Below, in pieces: positions 36,750 to 44,045 of a DNA stretch of 64,000 nucleotides; position 1 is the stretch's first letter, and each line of letters opens with the position of its first letter. Both the position numbers and the translations under genes were made by a program. Location of the stretch: the NCBI GenBank assembly GCA_963760965.1, contig CAVXEW010000005.1:201738-265737 (forward strand). The letters run 5' to 3'. The notes below the pieces were generated by a model, which saw nothing but the letters and a program-made list of their open reading frames with translations, did not search any database and was not told where the DNA came from. The DNA is from Pararhizobium_B sp963760965. Lineage in GTDB: Bacteria > Pseudomonadota > Alphaproteobacteria > Rhizobiales > Rhizobiaceae.

Positions 36750-37175
36750 ATGCCCCGAAACGTCATTCTCCTTGCCGGTCGCGTGCTGTTGTCGGCGCTC
36801 TTCATCATAGCCGGCCTCGGCAAGCTCACCGCCCTTTCCGGCACCATCGGCTATTTCTCCAGCCTGGGCCTGCCGGCCCCCGCGCTCCTGATCTGGCCGG
36901 TCATCGCGGTGGAACTTCTCGGCGGCCTCGCGATACTGTTCGGCTTCCTGACGACGCCGGCGGCCTTCGCCGTGGCGATATTCAGCGCGGTGGCCGGCTA
37001 TCTCGGGCACTACGGCCAGGGCGGGGATGCGATGCTTCAGATGCTCAACCAGCAGGCATTCATGAAGGATCTCGCGATAGCCGGGGGCCTGTTCGTTCTC
37101 GGCGTCTTCGGCCCGGGCAGCCTTTCGCTCGACGCCATTCGCGGGGCGCGGGCCGCGGAACCTTCGCTGGCCTAG
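36750..37175 (+). CDS. DoxX family membrane protein
   Basis: DoxX/DoxD-family protein of 141 residues with four hydrophobic segments, at about 5-24, 43-66, 70-88 and 103-122. The start RVLLSALFIIAGLGKL and the VELLGGLAILFGF core are typical. Related proteins are linked to thiosulfate:quinone reduction or to redox and stress defence (for example with SodA in mycobacteria); none of those partners is present. ATG 36750 follows GGAG by 8 nt. Strong, symmetrical promoter elements upstream suggest tight control. Confidence 0.85.
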   Translation: MPRNVILLAGRVLLSALFIIAGLGKLTALSGTIGYFSSLGLPAPALLIWPVIAVELLGGLAILFGFLTTPAAFAVAIFSAVAGYLGHYGQGGDAMLQMLNQQAFMKDLAIAGGLFVLGVFGPGSLSLDAIRGARAAEPSLA

Positions 37176-37224
37176 CCAGGCGGCTGGCAGAGGTTGCCTG
37201 ACAAAGAACGAAATCCGGCAATTC

Positions 37225-37255
37225 GGGACCGCATCCGGGGATGCGGTTCCTTTTT
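37225..37255 (+). terminator. intrinsic terminator of doxX
   Basis: A 10-bp stem (37225-37234 with 37241-37250, one G-T pair), a 6-nt loop and TTTTT at 37251-37255. It abuts the end of the opposing hisG gene. Confidence 0.8.
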
Positions 37256-37944
37256 CATGCCGAAACCGCCGATACCAGGCGCCCGATGACCGCATTGCCC
37301 TCGTGCCCGGGCTTGCGGGCGCGAACGAGGCAGGCCTGCGACCTGAGGATCACGCCGTCGGAGAGCACCTTCAGGTGGTTGGCCCTGAGCGTCGAGCCGG
37401 TCGAGGTGATGTCGACGATGATGTCGGCCGAGCCGGAGGCCGGCGCGCCTTCTGTCGCGCCGAGGCTCTCGACGATCCGGTAGAGCTGGATCCCGTTGGT
37501 GGCGGAGAAGAACTGCTGGGTGAGCCGCCAGTACTTCGTCGCGACCCCGAGCCGGCGACCATGCCGGGCGCGGAAGTCGGCGGCCACGTCGCCGAGATCG
37601 GCCATCGTCTCGACGTCGAACCAGACGTCCGGCACGGCGACCACCACATCCGCCCGGCCGAAGCCCAGGCGCGCGCAGATCTCGACCTGTCGGTCGCAGT
37701 CTGCAAGCCCCTCGCGAATGAGGTCTTCCCCGGTGATGCCGAAATCGATGCCGCCCCGGCCGAGTTCGCGCGCGATCTCCGACGCAGACAGGAATACGGC
37801 CTCGACGTCCTCGATGCCCTCGACGCGGCCGCGATAGGAGCGGCTGCTGCCGATCTGGCTGATGGTGAAGCCCGCGCCCTCGAAGGCGGCAAGCGCGTCG
37901 TCCTTCATGCGTCCCTTGGACGGCAGCCCGATCGTGATGGTCAT
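37255..37944 (-). CDS. hisG: ATP phosphoribosyltransferase, short (HisZ-dependent) form
   Basis: First step of histidine synthesis. The 229-residue protein is the short catalytic form that lacks the C-terminal regulatory domain and needs HisZ. Landmarks are GLPSKGRMKDDA, GIDFGITGEDLI, RLGVATKYWRLTQQFF and the PRPP loop DIIVDITSTGSTLRANHL. Its ATG overlaps the hisZ stop (ATGA), so the two subunits are translated together. Confidence 0.95.
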   Translation of the reverse strand: MTITIGLPSKGRMKDDALAAFEGAGFTISQIGSSRSYRGRVEGIEDVEAVFLSASEIARELGRGGIDFGITGEDLIREGLADCDRQVEICARLGFGRADVVVAVPDVWFDVETMADLGDVAADFRARHGRRLGVATKYWRLTQQFFSATNGIQLYRIVESLGATEGAPASGSADIIVDITSTGSTLRANHLKVLSDGVILRSQACLVRARKPGHEGNAVIGRLVSAVSA

Positions 37945-39059
37945 GCGCCCCTCCTCGCCGCGGAAATTCGATCGAGCCAGAGCGAGAACCCGATCGCCGG
38001 AATCGGTTGCTCCGCGCCGAGCAGGGTCAGCAGCCGGTCATAGCGTCCCCCGCCGGCAAGGACGGCGCCGCCCGGACCGCCGACTTCGAAGACAAGCCCG
38101 GTGTAATAGTCCAGCGGGCGGCCGAAGGCGGCACGGTAGCGCATGCCGGCGAGCGACGTGCCACCGGCCTCCAATGCCCGGACCCGTGCATCGAAGGCCT
38201 CGAGGGCAGCGCCGAGCGACAGCCCCGCGGCGTCGGCGAAGCCCGCGAGTGCCGCGGGCGCCTCGTCGAGGGGAATGTCGAGGGCAAGGAACTCGTCGAG
38301 AACGGAAAGCGAGCGCGCATCGAGCCGCGTGCGGGCAAGTTCGGCCTTCTCCTTGAGCCGCCGGGCGATCTCGGCGGGCGTGCGGCTGGCATGGGTGGAA
38401 TAGCCTGTCGCCACCATGGTCGATTCGATATGTGCGGCAAGGTCGGCCTCGCTGCCGGCGACGAGCAGGCTCGCCACCGCGCCGTCGAAGCCGTGGTCGG
38501 GCTGCGGGTGCGCCAGCCGCTCGAGCATGGCCGCCAGGGCAGCCGGGTTCCCGAAGGCGTGGACCAGCCGCTTCTGCCAGCCGCCCGGCAGGCCGAGAGC
38601 GGCGACCACGGCCTCGAACACGGCCTGGTCGCCGACGACAGTCGACAGGGTGTGGCGCGGCAGCAGCCGGCGAAGGATCGTCAGGGCGTCGCCGATGGCG
38701 CGGGCGTCGGCGGCGGCGCGTGCGCCATCGCCAAGATCCTCGATACCCGCCTGGTAGAACTCGCTGGGCCCGTCGCGACGCTGGCGGAAGACCGTTCCGA
38801 GATAGGAATATCGCTTCGGCGTCCCCGCGGCGGTCTCGATATGGCTGAGGCAGACAGGAATCGTGAATTCCGGCCTCAGGCACAGGCTTGCGCCGGTCTC
38901 GCTCTCGGTCGTGAATATCCGGCGGCGCAGGTCCTCGCCCGCGGTGTCCAGAAACGGCTCTGCCGGCTGGATCACCGGCACGCCAACCTGCTCGGTGCCG
39001 CGGGCGGCGAGGGCCGCCTGCAGTTCGGCGGCGAAATCGGGAAGGTCGATCAGGGGCAT
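37941..39059 (-). CDS. hisZ: ATP phosphoribosyltransferase regulatory subunit
   Basis: HisRS-like protein without tRNA ligase function that forms the octameric ATP-PRTase with short HisG. The 372-residue product keeps the class II core (LRPEFTIPVCLSHI, YSYLGTVFRQRRDGPSEFYQAGIEDLG, YYTGLVFEV, AGGGRYDRLLTLLG). It is shorter than HisRS and lacks its C-terminal anticodon domain. ATG 39059 begins MPLIDLPDFA. A promoter-like pair lies 60-90 nt upstream. The damaged hisS gene is 820 nt further upstream. Confidence 0.93.
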   Translation of the reverse strand: MPLIDLPDFAAELQAALAARGTEQVGVPVIQPAEPFLDTAGEDLRRRIFTTESETGASLCLRPEFTIPVCLSHIETAAGTPKRYSYLGTVFRQRRDGPSEFYQAGIEDLGDGARAAADARAIGDALTILRRLLPRHTLSTVVGDQAVFEAVVAALGLPGGWQKRLVHAFGNPAALAAMLERLAHPQPDHGFDGAVASLLVAGSEADLAAHIESTMVATGYSTHASRTPAEIARRLKEKAELARTRLDARSLSVLDEFLALDIPLDEAPAALAGFADAAGLSLGAALEAFDARVRALEAGGTSLAGMRYRAAFGRPLDYYTGLVFEVGGPGGAVLAGGGRYDRLLTLLGAEQPIPAIGFSLWLDRISAARRGA

Positions 39060-39121
39060 GTTCTGGACTGCGGGCTCCGGTCTCCGGTGGCTCCCGGCCC
39101 GCAGGCGGGAAAATCGACCGC

Positions 39122-39151
39122 GCTATAGCCCAATGCGGAGGGCCAGCACAA
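39122..39151 (-). promoter_or_regulatory. candidate hisZG promoter
   Basis: On the minus strand, TTGTGC (39151-39146) and TATAGC (39127-39122) are 18 nt apart, about 60 nt upstream of hisZ, in a 229-nt gene-free stretch. The fit is by eye only. Confidence 0.45.
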
Positions 39152-39268
39152 CGGACAAGCGAAAATAAGCCCTGCGCAGTCTGCGCGCTCGCTCTGAAGC
39201 GGAAGGCCGGTTTTCGGACCTTCGCTCGCCGCAGCGGTTTGCGAGTGCCTTCCGAAGAGCATTTCGTT

Positions 39269-39287
39269 CCGCCGGTGCGACCGGCGG
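39269..39287 (-). terminator. hairpin after the SIS-domain gene
   Basis: An 8-bp stem (39269-39276 with 39280-39287) and a 3-nt loop directly behind the TAG stop. No T-run follows, so a terminator role is uncertain. Confidence 0.35.
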
Positions 39288-39288
39288 G

Positions 39289-39840
39289 CTATTCCAGATT
39301 GGTGTGATTTGCGCGCATGGCCTCCGCGTCGATGCCGAGGCGATCCTTGAGCTTGAGCACCATAACCTCGAACAGCACGAACAGGGCGCCCTCGAAGAGC
39401 GAGCCCATAGGCAGGACCGAGTTCGCCGCAGGTCCCCGGTCGTCCGCCATCGTCTGCGCGGGAAGCACGAGGACGCGGTCCGCAAGGCCGGCGCAGCGCC
39501 CCCCGGCCTGCGCGGTGACCATGACGGTTTCGGCGCCCGCGCCGCGGGCCACCTCCATCAGGGCGCAGGCCGTGGAAAGATAGCCCGGTCCGCAGACGAC
39601 CAGGAAGAGATCGCCGGGACCGACCGGCGGGGTCGTCATCTCGCCCTCGACGGATGCATCGAGGCCCATGTGGAAGAGCCGCATCGCAAGCCCCATGACC
39701 TGCAGCTTCTCGCGGCCGCAGCCGAAGACCACGATGCGCCGTGCCCGCGCGATGCACTCGACGATCTCGTCGACCGCCTCGTCGTCAAGGCGACGGAAGA
39801 CGCCCGACAGCTCCGCAAGGGCCGTCTCGTACATGCTCAT
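39289..39840 (-). CDS. SIS-domain sugar isomerase (6-phospho-3-hexuloisomerase-like)
   Basis: Single SIS domain of 183 residues. The phosphosugar-binding segments are IVVFGCGREKLQVMGLAMRLFHMG, PVGPGDLFLVVCGPGYLSTACALMEVARGAGAETVMVTAQ and PMGSLFEGALFVLFEVMVLKLKDRLG. Length and layout match 6-phospho-3-hexuloisomerase, but the hexulose-phosphate synthase partner is absent from the window, so another phosphosugar is possible. ATG 39840 has GGAGGAG 8 nt upstream. It lies 42 nt behind hisS and before hisZ, an odd place for a sugar gene. Confidence 0.8.
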   Translation of the reverse strand: MSMYETALAELSGVFRRLDDEAVDEIVECIARARRIVVFGCGREKLQVMGLAMRLFHMGLDASVEGEMTTPPVGPGDLFLVVCGPGYLSTACALMEVARGAGAETVMVTAQAGGRCAGLADRVLVLPAQTMADDRGPAANSVLPMGSLFEGALFVLFEVMVLKLKDRLGIDAEAMRANHTNLE

Positions 39841-39882
39841 CGAACAACTCCTCCCTGGGACGCCGCGACGACGCCCACGCAT

Positions 39883-41451
39883 TCACCCCCCGGCCGCCTT
39901 CGCCCGGTCCTCGGCCTGGTGCGCCAGCATCTCGCGGACCTTCGCCACCAGTTCGTCTTCCGGCACCGAGACCTGCGCCGGACGGCTTTCGCGCCAGGTG
40001 ACGTTGTCCTCGATCTCGGCGGAAAGCCGCTTGCCCTCGATCAGGTCCTTGATCTGAAGCTCGCCCCTCGCGCGCTCGTCGCCGCCCTGGATGATCGCCA
40101 GCGGCGCGCCGCGGCGGTCGGCATATTTGAGCTGGTTGCCGAAGTTCTTCGGGTTGCCCTGGTACATCTCGGCGCGGATTCCGGCATTCCTCAGCTCCTG
40201 CGTGAAGCGCTGGTAGCGGCCGAGGCTTGTCGTGTCGCGGTCCATGACGCAGACGACGACCGGGGCGAGCACCTCGTCGCGGCCGAGCTTGCCGAGGTTC
40301 TTCAGGGCCGTCATCAGCCGGGAGACGCCGATGGAAAACCCCGTCGCCGGCACGTCCTGCCCGGTGAAGCGCTTGACCAGCCCGTCATAGCGCCCGCCGC
40401 CGCCCACCGAGCCGAAGCGCACGATCTCGCCCTTCTCATTGGGGATTTCGAAGGTGAGTTCGGCTTCGTAGACGGGGCCCGTGTAGTATTCGAGGCCACG
40501 GACGACGGACGGGTCGATACGGATACGGTCGGGATTGTAGCCGGCATCTCTGCACCAACTTCCGAATGGTTTCCAGTTCCGCCAAGGCGTTCCGAATCAA
40601 GTTCGGGCAATTCGTTCAGATGCGCCCATCGAGCTAGGTACTTCCTATAAACTCGAGATTGAAAACGCCTTCTTCCATGCAAATGAGAGTATCCGATCGT
40701 ATCCTTGAAGAATCCGCACTTGTTGATCGCTGAGACCTGCGCCCTTCGTGAAGTCGCCAGCGCCTTCCAGCCGCCGTCCTTGCGCCCCTCTTGGAGCAGT
40801 TCGCGTACTCCTCTCGATGCCAAATTTATCCAGCTTGTCGATGGCTCTCAGCACCGTCAGCCGCGTGCCGGCATGCTCGTCGCCGCCGATGCCGATGGCC
40901 TCCATCACGCCGTCCAGCACCTTGCGGTTGTTCACCCGGATGACGTAGTCGCCGCGCGCGATCCCCAGCGCCTCCATCGTGTCGGCCATCATCATGCACA
41001 TCTCGGCGTCGGCCTGGACGCCCGGCGCGCCGACGGTGTCGGCGTCGAACTGCATGAACTGGCGGAAGCGGCCCGGCCCCGGCTTTTCGTTCCGGAACAC
41101 CCAGCCGGCGCGGTAGGTGCGGTAGGGGAGCTGGATGGTGTTGATGTTCTCGGCGACGTGCCGGGCGAGCGGTGCGGTCAGGTCGTAGCGCAGGCTCATC
41201 CACTGCTCGTCGTCGTCCGTCAGCGAGAAGACGCCCTCGTTCGGGCGGTCCTGGTCGGGCAGGAACTTGCCGAGCGCGTCGGTGTACTCGAACATCGGCG
41301 TCTCGACGGGATCGAACCCGTAGCGCTCGTAGACGGCCTTGATCTTCGCCATCATCTCGTCGGCGGCGCGGATGTCGCCCGCCTGCCGGTCGACGAAGCC
41401 GCGCGGCAGGCGGGCCTTCAGTTTCTGCGGCTTCTTCTTCTTGTCGCTCAT
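39883..41451 (-). pseudogene. hisS: histidyl-tRNA synthetase, middle region disrupted
   Basis: Class II synthetase of the rhizobial type. The N-terminal part from ATG 41451 (KARLPRGFVDRQAGDIRA, LRYDLTAPLARHVAENI, FRNEKPGPGRFRQFMQFDADT, VIRVNNRKVLDGV) is normal to about 40815. There GVRELLQEGRKDGGWK reads in a second frame, and GAGDFTKGAGLSDQQV returns to the first near 40767. Then an AT-richer stretch (about 40560-40730) carries two in-frame stops (TAG at 40645 and a TGA near 40604). Within it, ELETIRKLVQ is read in yet another frame. From DAGYNPDRIRIDPSVVRGLEYYTGP onward the C-terminus, including GSVGGGGRYDGLV and the anticodon domain, is again intact. As written it cannot encode a full enzyme. 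Confidence 0.88.
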
Positions 41452-41913
41452 TTTCGACGGTCGCTGGCTCGTGTGGGGAAAGAGGATATTCGGGAACCGT
41501 GTCCTAGCGGATGCGCGCGGGAGCGGCAAGCAGCGCGACCGGAGACCTGCGCAAGTCGGCCGCGGGCTTGAACTCCCGGCTCCGGCGCTTTAAAGACACT
41601 GGTAAATTATTCGAGAACGTGTCTTTCGGGGCACACCCGGCCGGGACAACCGGCCGTGAAAAAAATGGGTCGGGGTCAATCCGAAGATCGATGTTCGTGA
41701 CGACGCAGGAAGCGCGACTGTTCCGAAAAGAGCCGGAATCAAGCCGGCCACGGGATAAATCGGCAGGAATCCGCGGCCTGTAAAGGAGTTGGTTACCAAG
41801 TTCGCCGAAACTTGGCGAAGCATCGGCAGCGAGCGAAGGGCGACAGGCCCGGAGGTCGTCGGGGGCACTCACGGTAGGGGCGACCGGAAGGTCGTCTCGG
41901 GTAGGGTTCAGAG
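41452..41913 (+). other. 462-nt hairpin-rich leader region, possible structured RNA
   Basis: No supported gene lies here. Four visible structures point towards the downstream DUF2778 gene: AAAGACAC (41592-41599) with GTGTCTTT (41619-41626); CGGCCGG (41638-41644) with CCGGCCG (41650-41656); a run of seven A; and CCAAGTT (41796-41802) with AACTTGG (41809-41815). A Shine-Dalgarno-like TAAAGGAG (41781-41788) has no ATG at proper distance. It matches no riboswitch class I can recognise by eye. Confidence 0.45.
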
Positions 41914-43317
41914 TTGACCGAGATATGCTTTGACGGCATGGCGTCCGAAGACTGGGGGACGGGCCCTGCGGGGCCCGCGAGTTCCGGTCCATACGCAAAG
42001 ATCATCGGCCTCGGCCTCGCCGCGGCCCTTTCGACGACGGCGATCTTCACCCTCATGCATCGCGACGCCTTCCGCCACTCAAGCTGGGGCGGAGTGGTCG
42101 CCGGCACGGTCAGGCAGGTGAAGTCCCTCGGATCGGCTTCTCCGGCGGAAACGGCGCGACGCGACACGACAAAGGTTTCCGCGCCGGCCACCGCGCCGCG
42201 CACTGCCCGCCTTTCCGGCATGGAGGCGCCATCATGGCTGCCTGAGGGCATGAACGCGGTTCCGATCGAACGTTCGGCGCGCCTTTCGGGCGGCAACGGG
42301 ACGCGAGTGGCGCGCGCGGACGGCCCGGCCGGCCTGCGCAGCGCGCGCATCCGCCGCTCGACGCGTCTCGCACTGGCCGAGCCCGCACCCTCGCCGGCCC
42401 TGATCCGGAACCTCGAGGCGGCAAGGCCGCCGGTTCCCGTCGCGCCGGCCGCAATCCAGCTGCCCGCCACAGGGCCGCTGGTGCAGACGGCGAGCCTGGA
42501 GACGGGCAAGGATCTTGCGTCGCAATCGACGGGCGGCGCGGTGGCGCCGGCAGTTCCTGCGCCGGCGGTTCCGGCGCCGGAGCAGGCAATCGACGTCCCG
42601 CTGCCGACGATCCGCCCGGTGGTGGCCAGGGGCGAACCCGCTCGCGCACCCGAACCCGCACCGGCACCGGTGGTTGCCGAAGCAGCCCCCGCGAACGACG
42701 GCAGCGACATGCCGGCGGGCGCGCCATTGCCGGCCGTTCGCCCGCAACGCGCCGTCAGGAGCACGCCGACGAGGGGCCCGCAACCTTCCTCGCCGCGCTA
42801 CGAGCTGGCCTATGCCAGTCCCGAGACGACGAAGAGCGAGAGCGACGCCAGCGGCGGCTTCCTCAGCCACATCTTCGGCTCGGGCCGGCACCGCCTGCCG
42901 GCTGCCGGCAGCGGCGTCGCCGTCTATTCGATCAAGGACGCGACGGTCTACATGCCGAACGGCGAGAAGCTCGAAGCCCATTCCGGAATGGGCCACATGA
43001 CCGACAAGCCGCGCTACGCCGACGAGAAGATGCGCGGCCCGACGCCGCCGAACGTCTACAATCTGACGATGCGCGAGCACCTCTTCCATGGCGTGCAGGC
43101 GGTTCGCATGCTGCCGGCGGACGGGCGCAACAAGTTCGGCCGCGACGGGTTCCTGGCGCACACCTACATGCTGCGCGGACGCCCCGGAGAGTCCAACGGC
43201 TGCGTGGTTTTCAAGAACTATGCGAAGTTCCTGAGGGCCTTCAAGGCGGGCAAGGTGGACAGGATGGTCGTCGTTCCGGACCTTTCCCATCTTCCCACGC
43301 AGATCGCCTCGCGCTAG
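41914..43317 (+). CDS. membrane-anchored DUF2778 protein (putative peptidoglycan-linked)
   Basis: Protein of about 467 residues: a short cytosolic start, one membrane helix at about 27-47 (YAKIIGLGLAAALSTTAIF), then a long Pro/Ala-rich periplasmic linker to about residue 300. The C-terminal DUF2778 domain follows (GVAVYSIKDATVYMPNGEKLEAHSGMG, MRGPTPPNVYNLTMREHLFHGV, GRDGFLAHTYMLRGRPGESNGCVVFKNY). The S-N-G-C-V-x-F motif, with its preceding His, resembles an L,D-transpeptidase active site; this relation is inferred. TTG 41914 has TAGGG 8 nt upstream; ATG 41938 is the alternative and lacks a site. Confidence 0.8.
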   Translation: MTEICFDGMASEDWGTGPAGPASSGPYAKIIGLGLAAALSTTAIFTLMHRDAFRHSSWGGVVAGTVRQVKSLGSASPAETARRDTTKVSAPATAPRTARLSGMEAPSWLPEGMNAVPIERSARLSGGNGTRVARADGPAGLRSARIRRSTRLALAEPAPSPALIRNLEAARPPVPVAPAAIQLPATGPLVQTASLETGKDLASQSTGGAVAPAVPAPAVPAPEQAIDVPLPTIRPVVARGEPARAPEPAPAPVVAEAAPANDGSDMPAGAPLPAVRPQRAVRSTPTRGPQPSSPRYELAYASPETTKSESDASGGFLSHIFGSGRHRLPAAGSGVAVYSIKDATVYMPNGEKLEAHSGMGHMTDKPRYADEKMRGPTPPNVYNLTMREHLFHGVQAVRMLPADGRNKFGRDGFLAHTYMLRGRPGESNGCVVFKNYAKFLRAFKAGKVDRMVVVPDLSHLPTQIASR

Positions 43318-43439
43318 CGCAGACCCGCTTTCCGCCAAATCGAGTTCTTGCGGCACTCCGCCTGGAACATCGAAGCTGCCTCCCTGTTGTCCGTGTGCTG
43401 CCCCGATCGGCAACACATTCTTCAATCAGGAGATCTTCG

Positions 43440-43850
43440 ATGAAACGCATTATTGCCCTGGCCGCCGCGTTCAGCCTCGCGGCCGGCACCGCCGCCTTCG
43501 CCAAGGACATGATCGACACCAGCAACGTGAAGGTCAAAGGCGATACGGTGACGTTCTCCGAAGTGATGGCGAACGCGAAAGGCTACCTCGTCATCCACGA
43601 CATGAAGAACGGAAAGCCGGTGGAGCCCGGCTCGATCGGTCACACCTGGATCCGCAAGGGCGACAACAAGATGGTCAAGGTGACGACCACGAAGCGGCTG
43701 AAGCCGGGCCACACCTACCTCGCCATGCTGCACAAGGACACGAACAACAACAGGAAGTTCGACTTCGGCAAGGGTTCGACCAACGTCGATACGCCGATGA
43801 AGATGAACGGCAAACCGGTGACGAAGAAGTTTACCGTGCCTTCGAAGTGA
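43440..43850 (+). CDS. small secreted DUF7282-like protein
   Basis: Periplasmic or secreted protein of 136 residues. A clear signal peptide (MKRIIALAAAFSLAAGTAAFA) is likely cleaved after A-F-A. The mature domain (VTFSEVMANAKGYLVIHDMK, LKPGHTYLAMLHKDTNNNRKFDFGKGSTNVDTPM) resembles DUF7282 beta-sandwich domains found in archaea and rhizobia. AGGAG lies 7-8 nt before ATG 43440. The Lys-rich surface suggests a basic protein. Function unknown. Confidence 0.7.
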   Translation: MKRIIALAAAFSLAAGTAAFAKDMIDTSNVKVKGDTVTFSEVMANAKGYLVIHDMKNGKPVEPGSIGHTWIRKGDNKMVKVTTTKRLKPGHTYLAMLHKDTNNNRKFDFGKGSTNVDTPMKMNGKPVTKKFTVPSK

Positions 43851-43879
43851 TCGTACGGGGCACGGCCCGACCCCGGGGG

Positions 43880-43945
43880 CGGCGCTCCCGCGCCGTTCCC
43901 CTTCAGCGCCCGGGAACGGCGCTCCCGCGCCGTTCCCCTTCAGCG
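43880..43945. repeat. 37-bp-period direct repeat with hairpin / bidirectional terminator
   Basis: A 29-nt sequence beginning cggcgctcccgcgccg occurs at 43880 and again at 43917. The second copy forms a perfect 11-bp stem (43912-43922 with 43927-43937) with a TCCC loop. It lies between two convergent genes, so it probably stops transcription from one or both sides, although no T-run is present. Confidence 0.6.
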
Positions 43946-44045
43946 GATGAGATTGCGAAGGGCTCGACGGTTGCAAAGGGGAGCGGGACTGAGCGCCCCG
44001 GTGCAGACGCGTGGTTCCGCAAGCGGGAACCGGTGAGGAGCCTGC

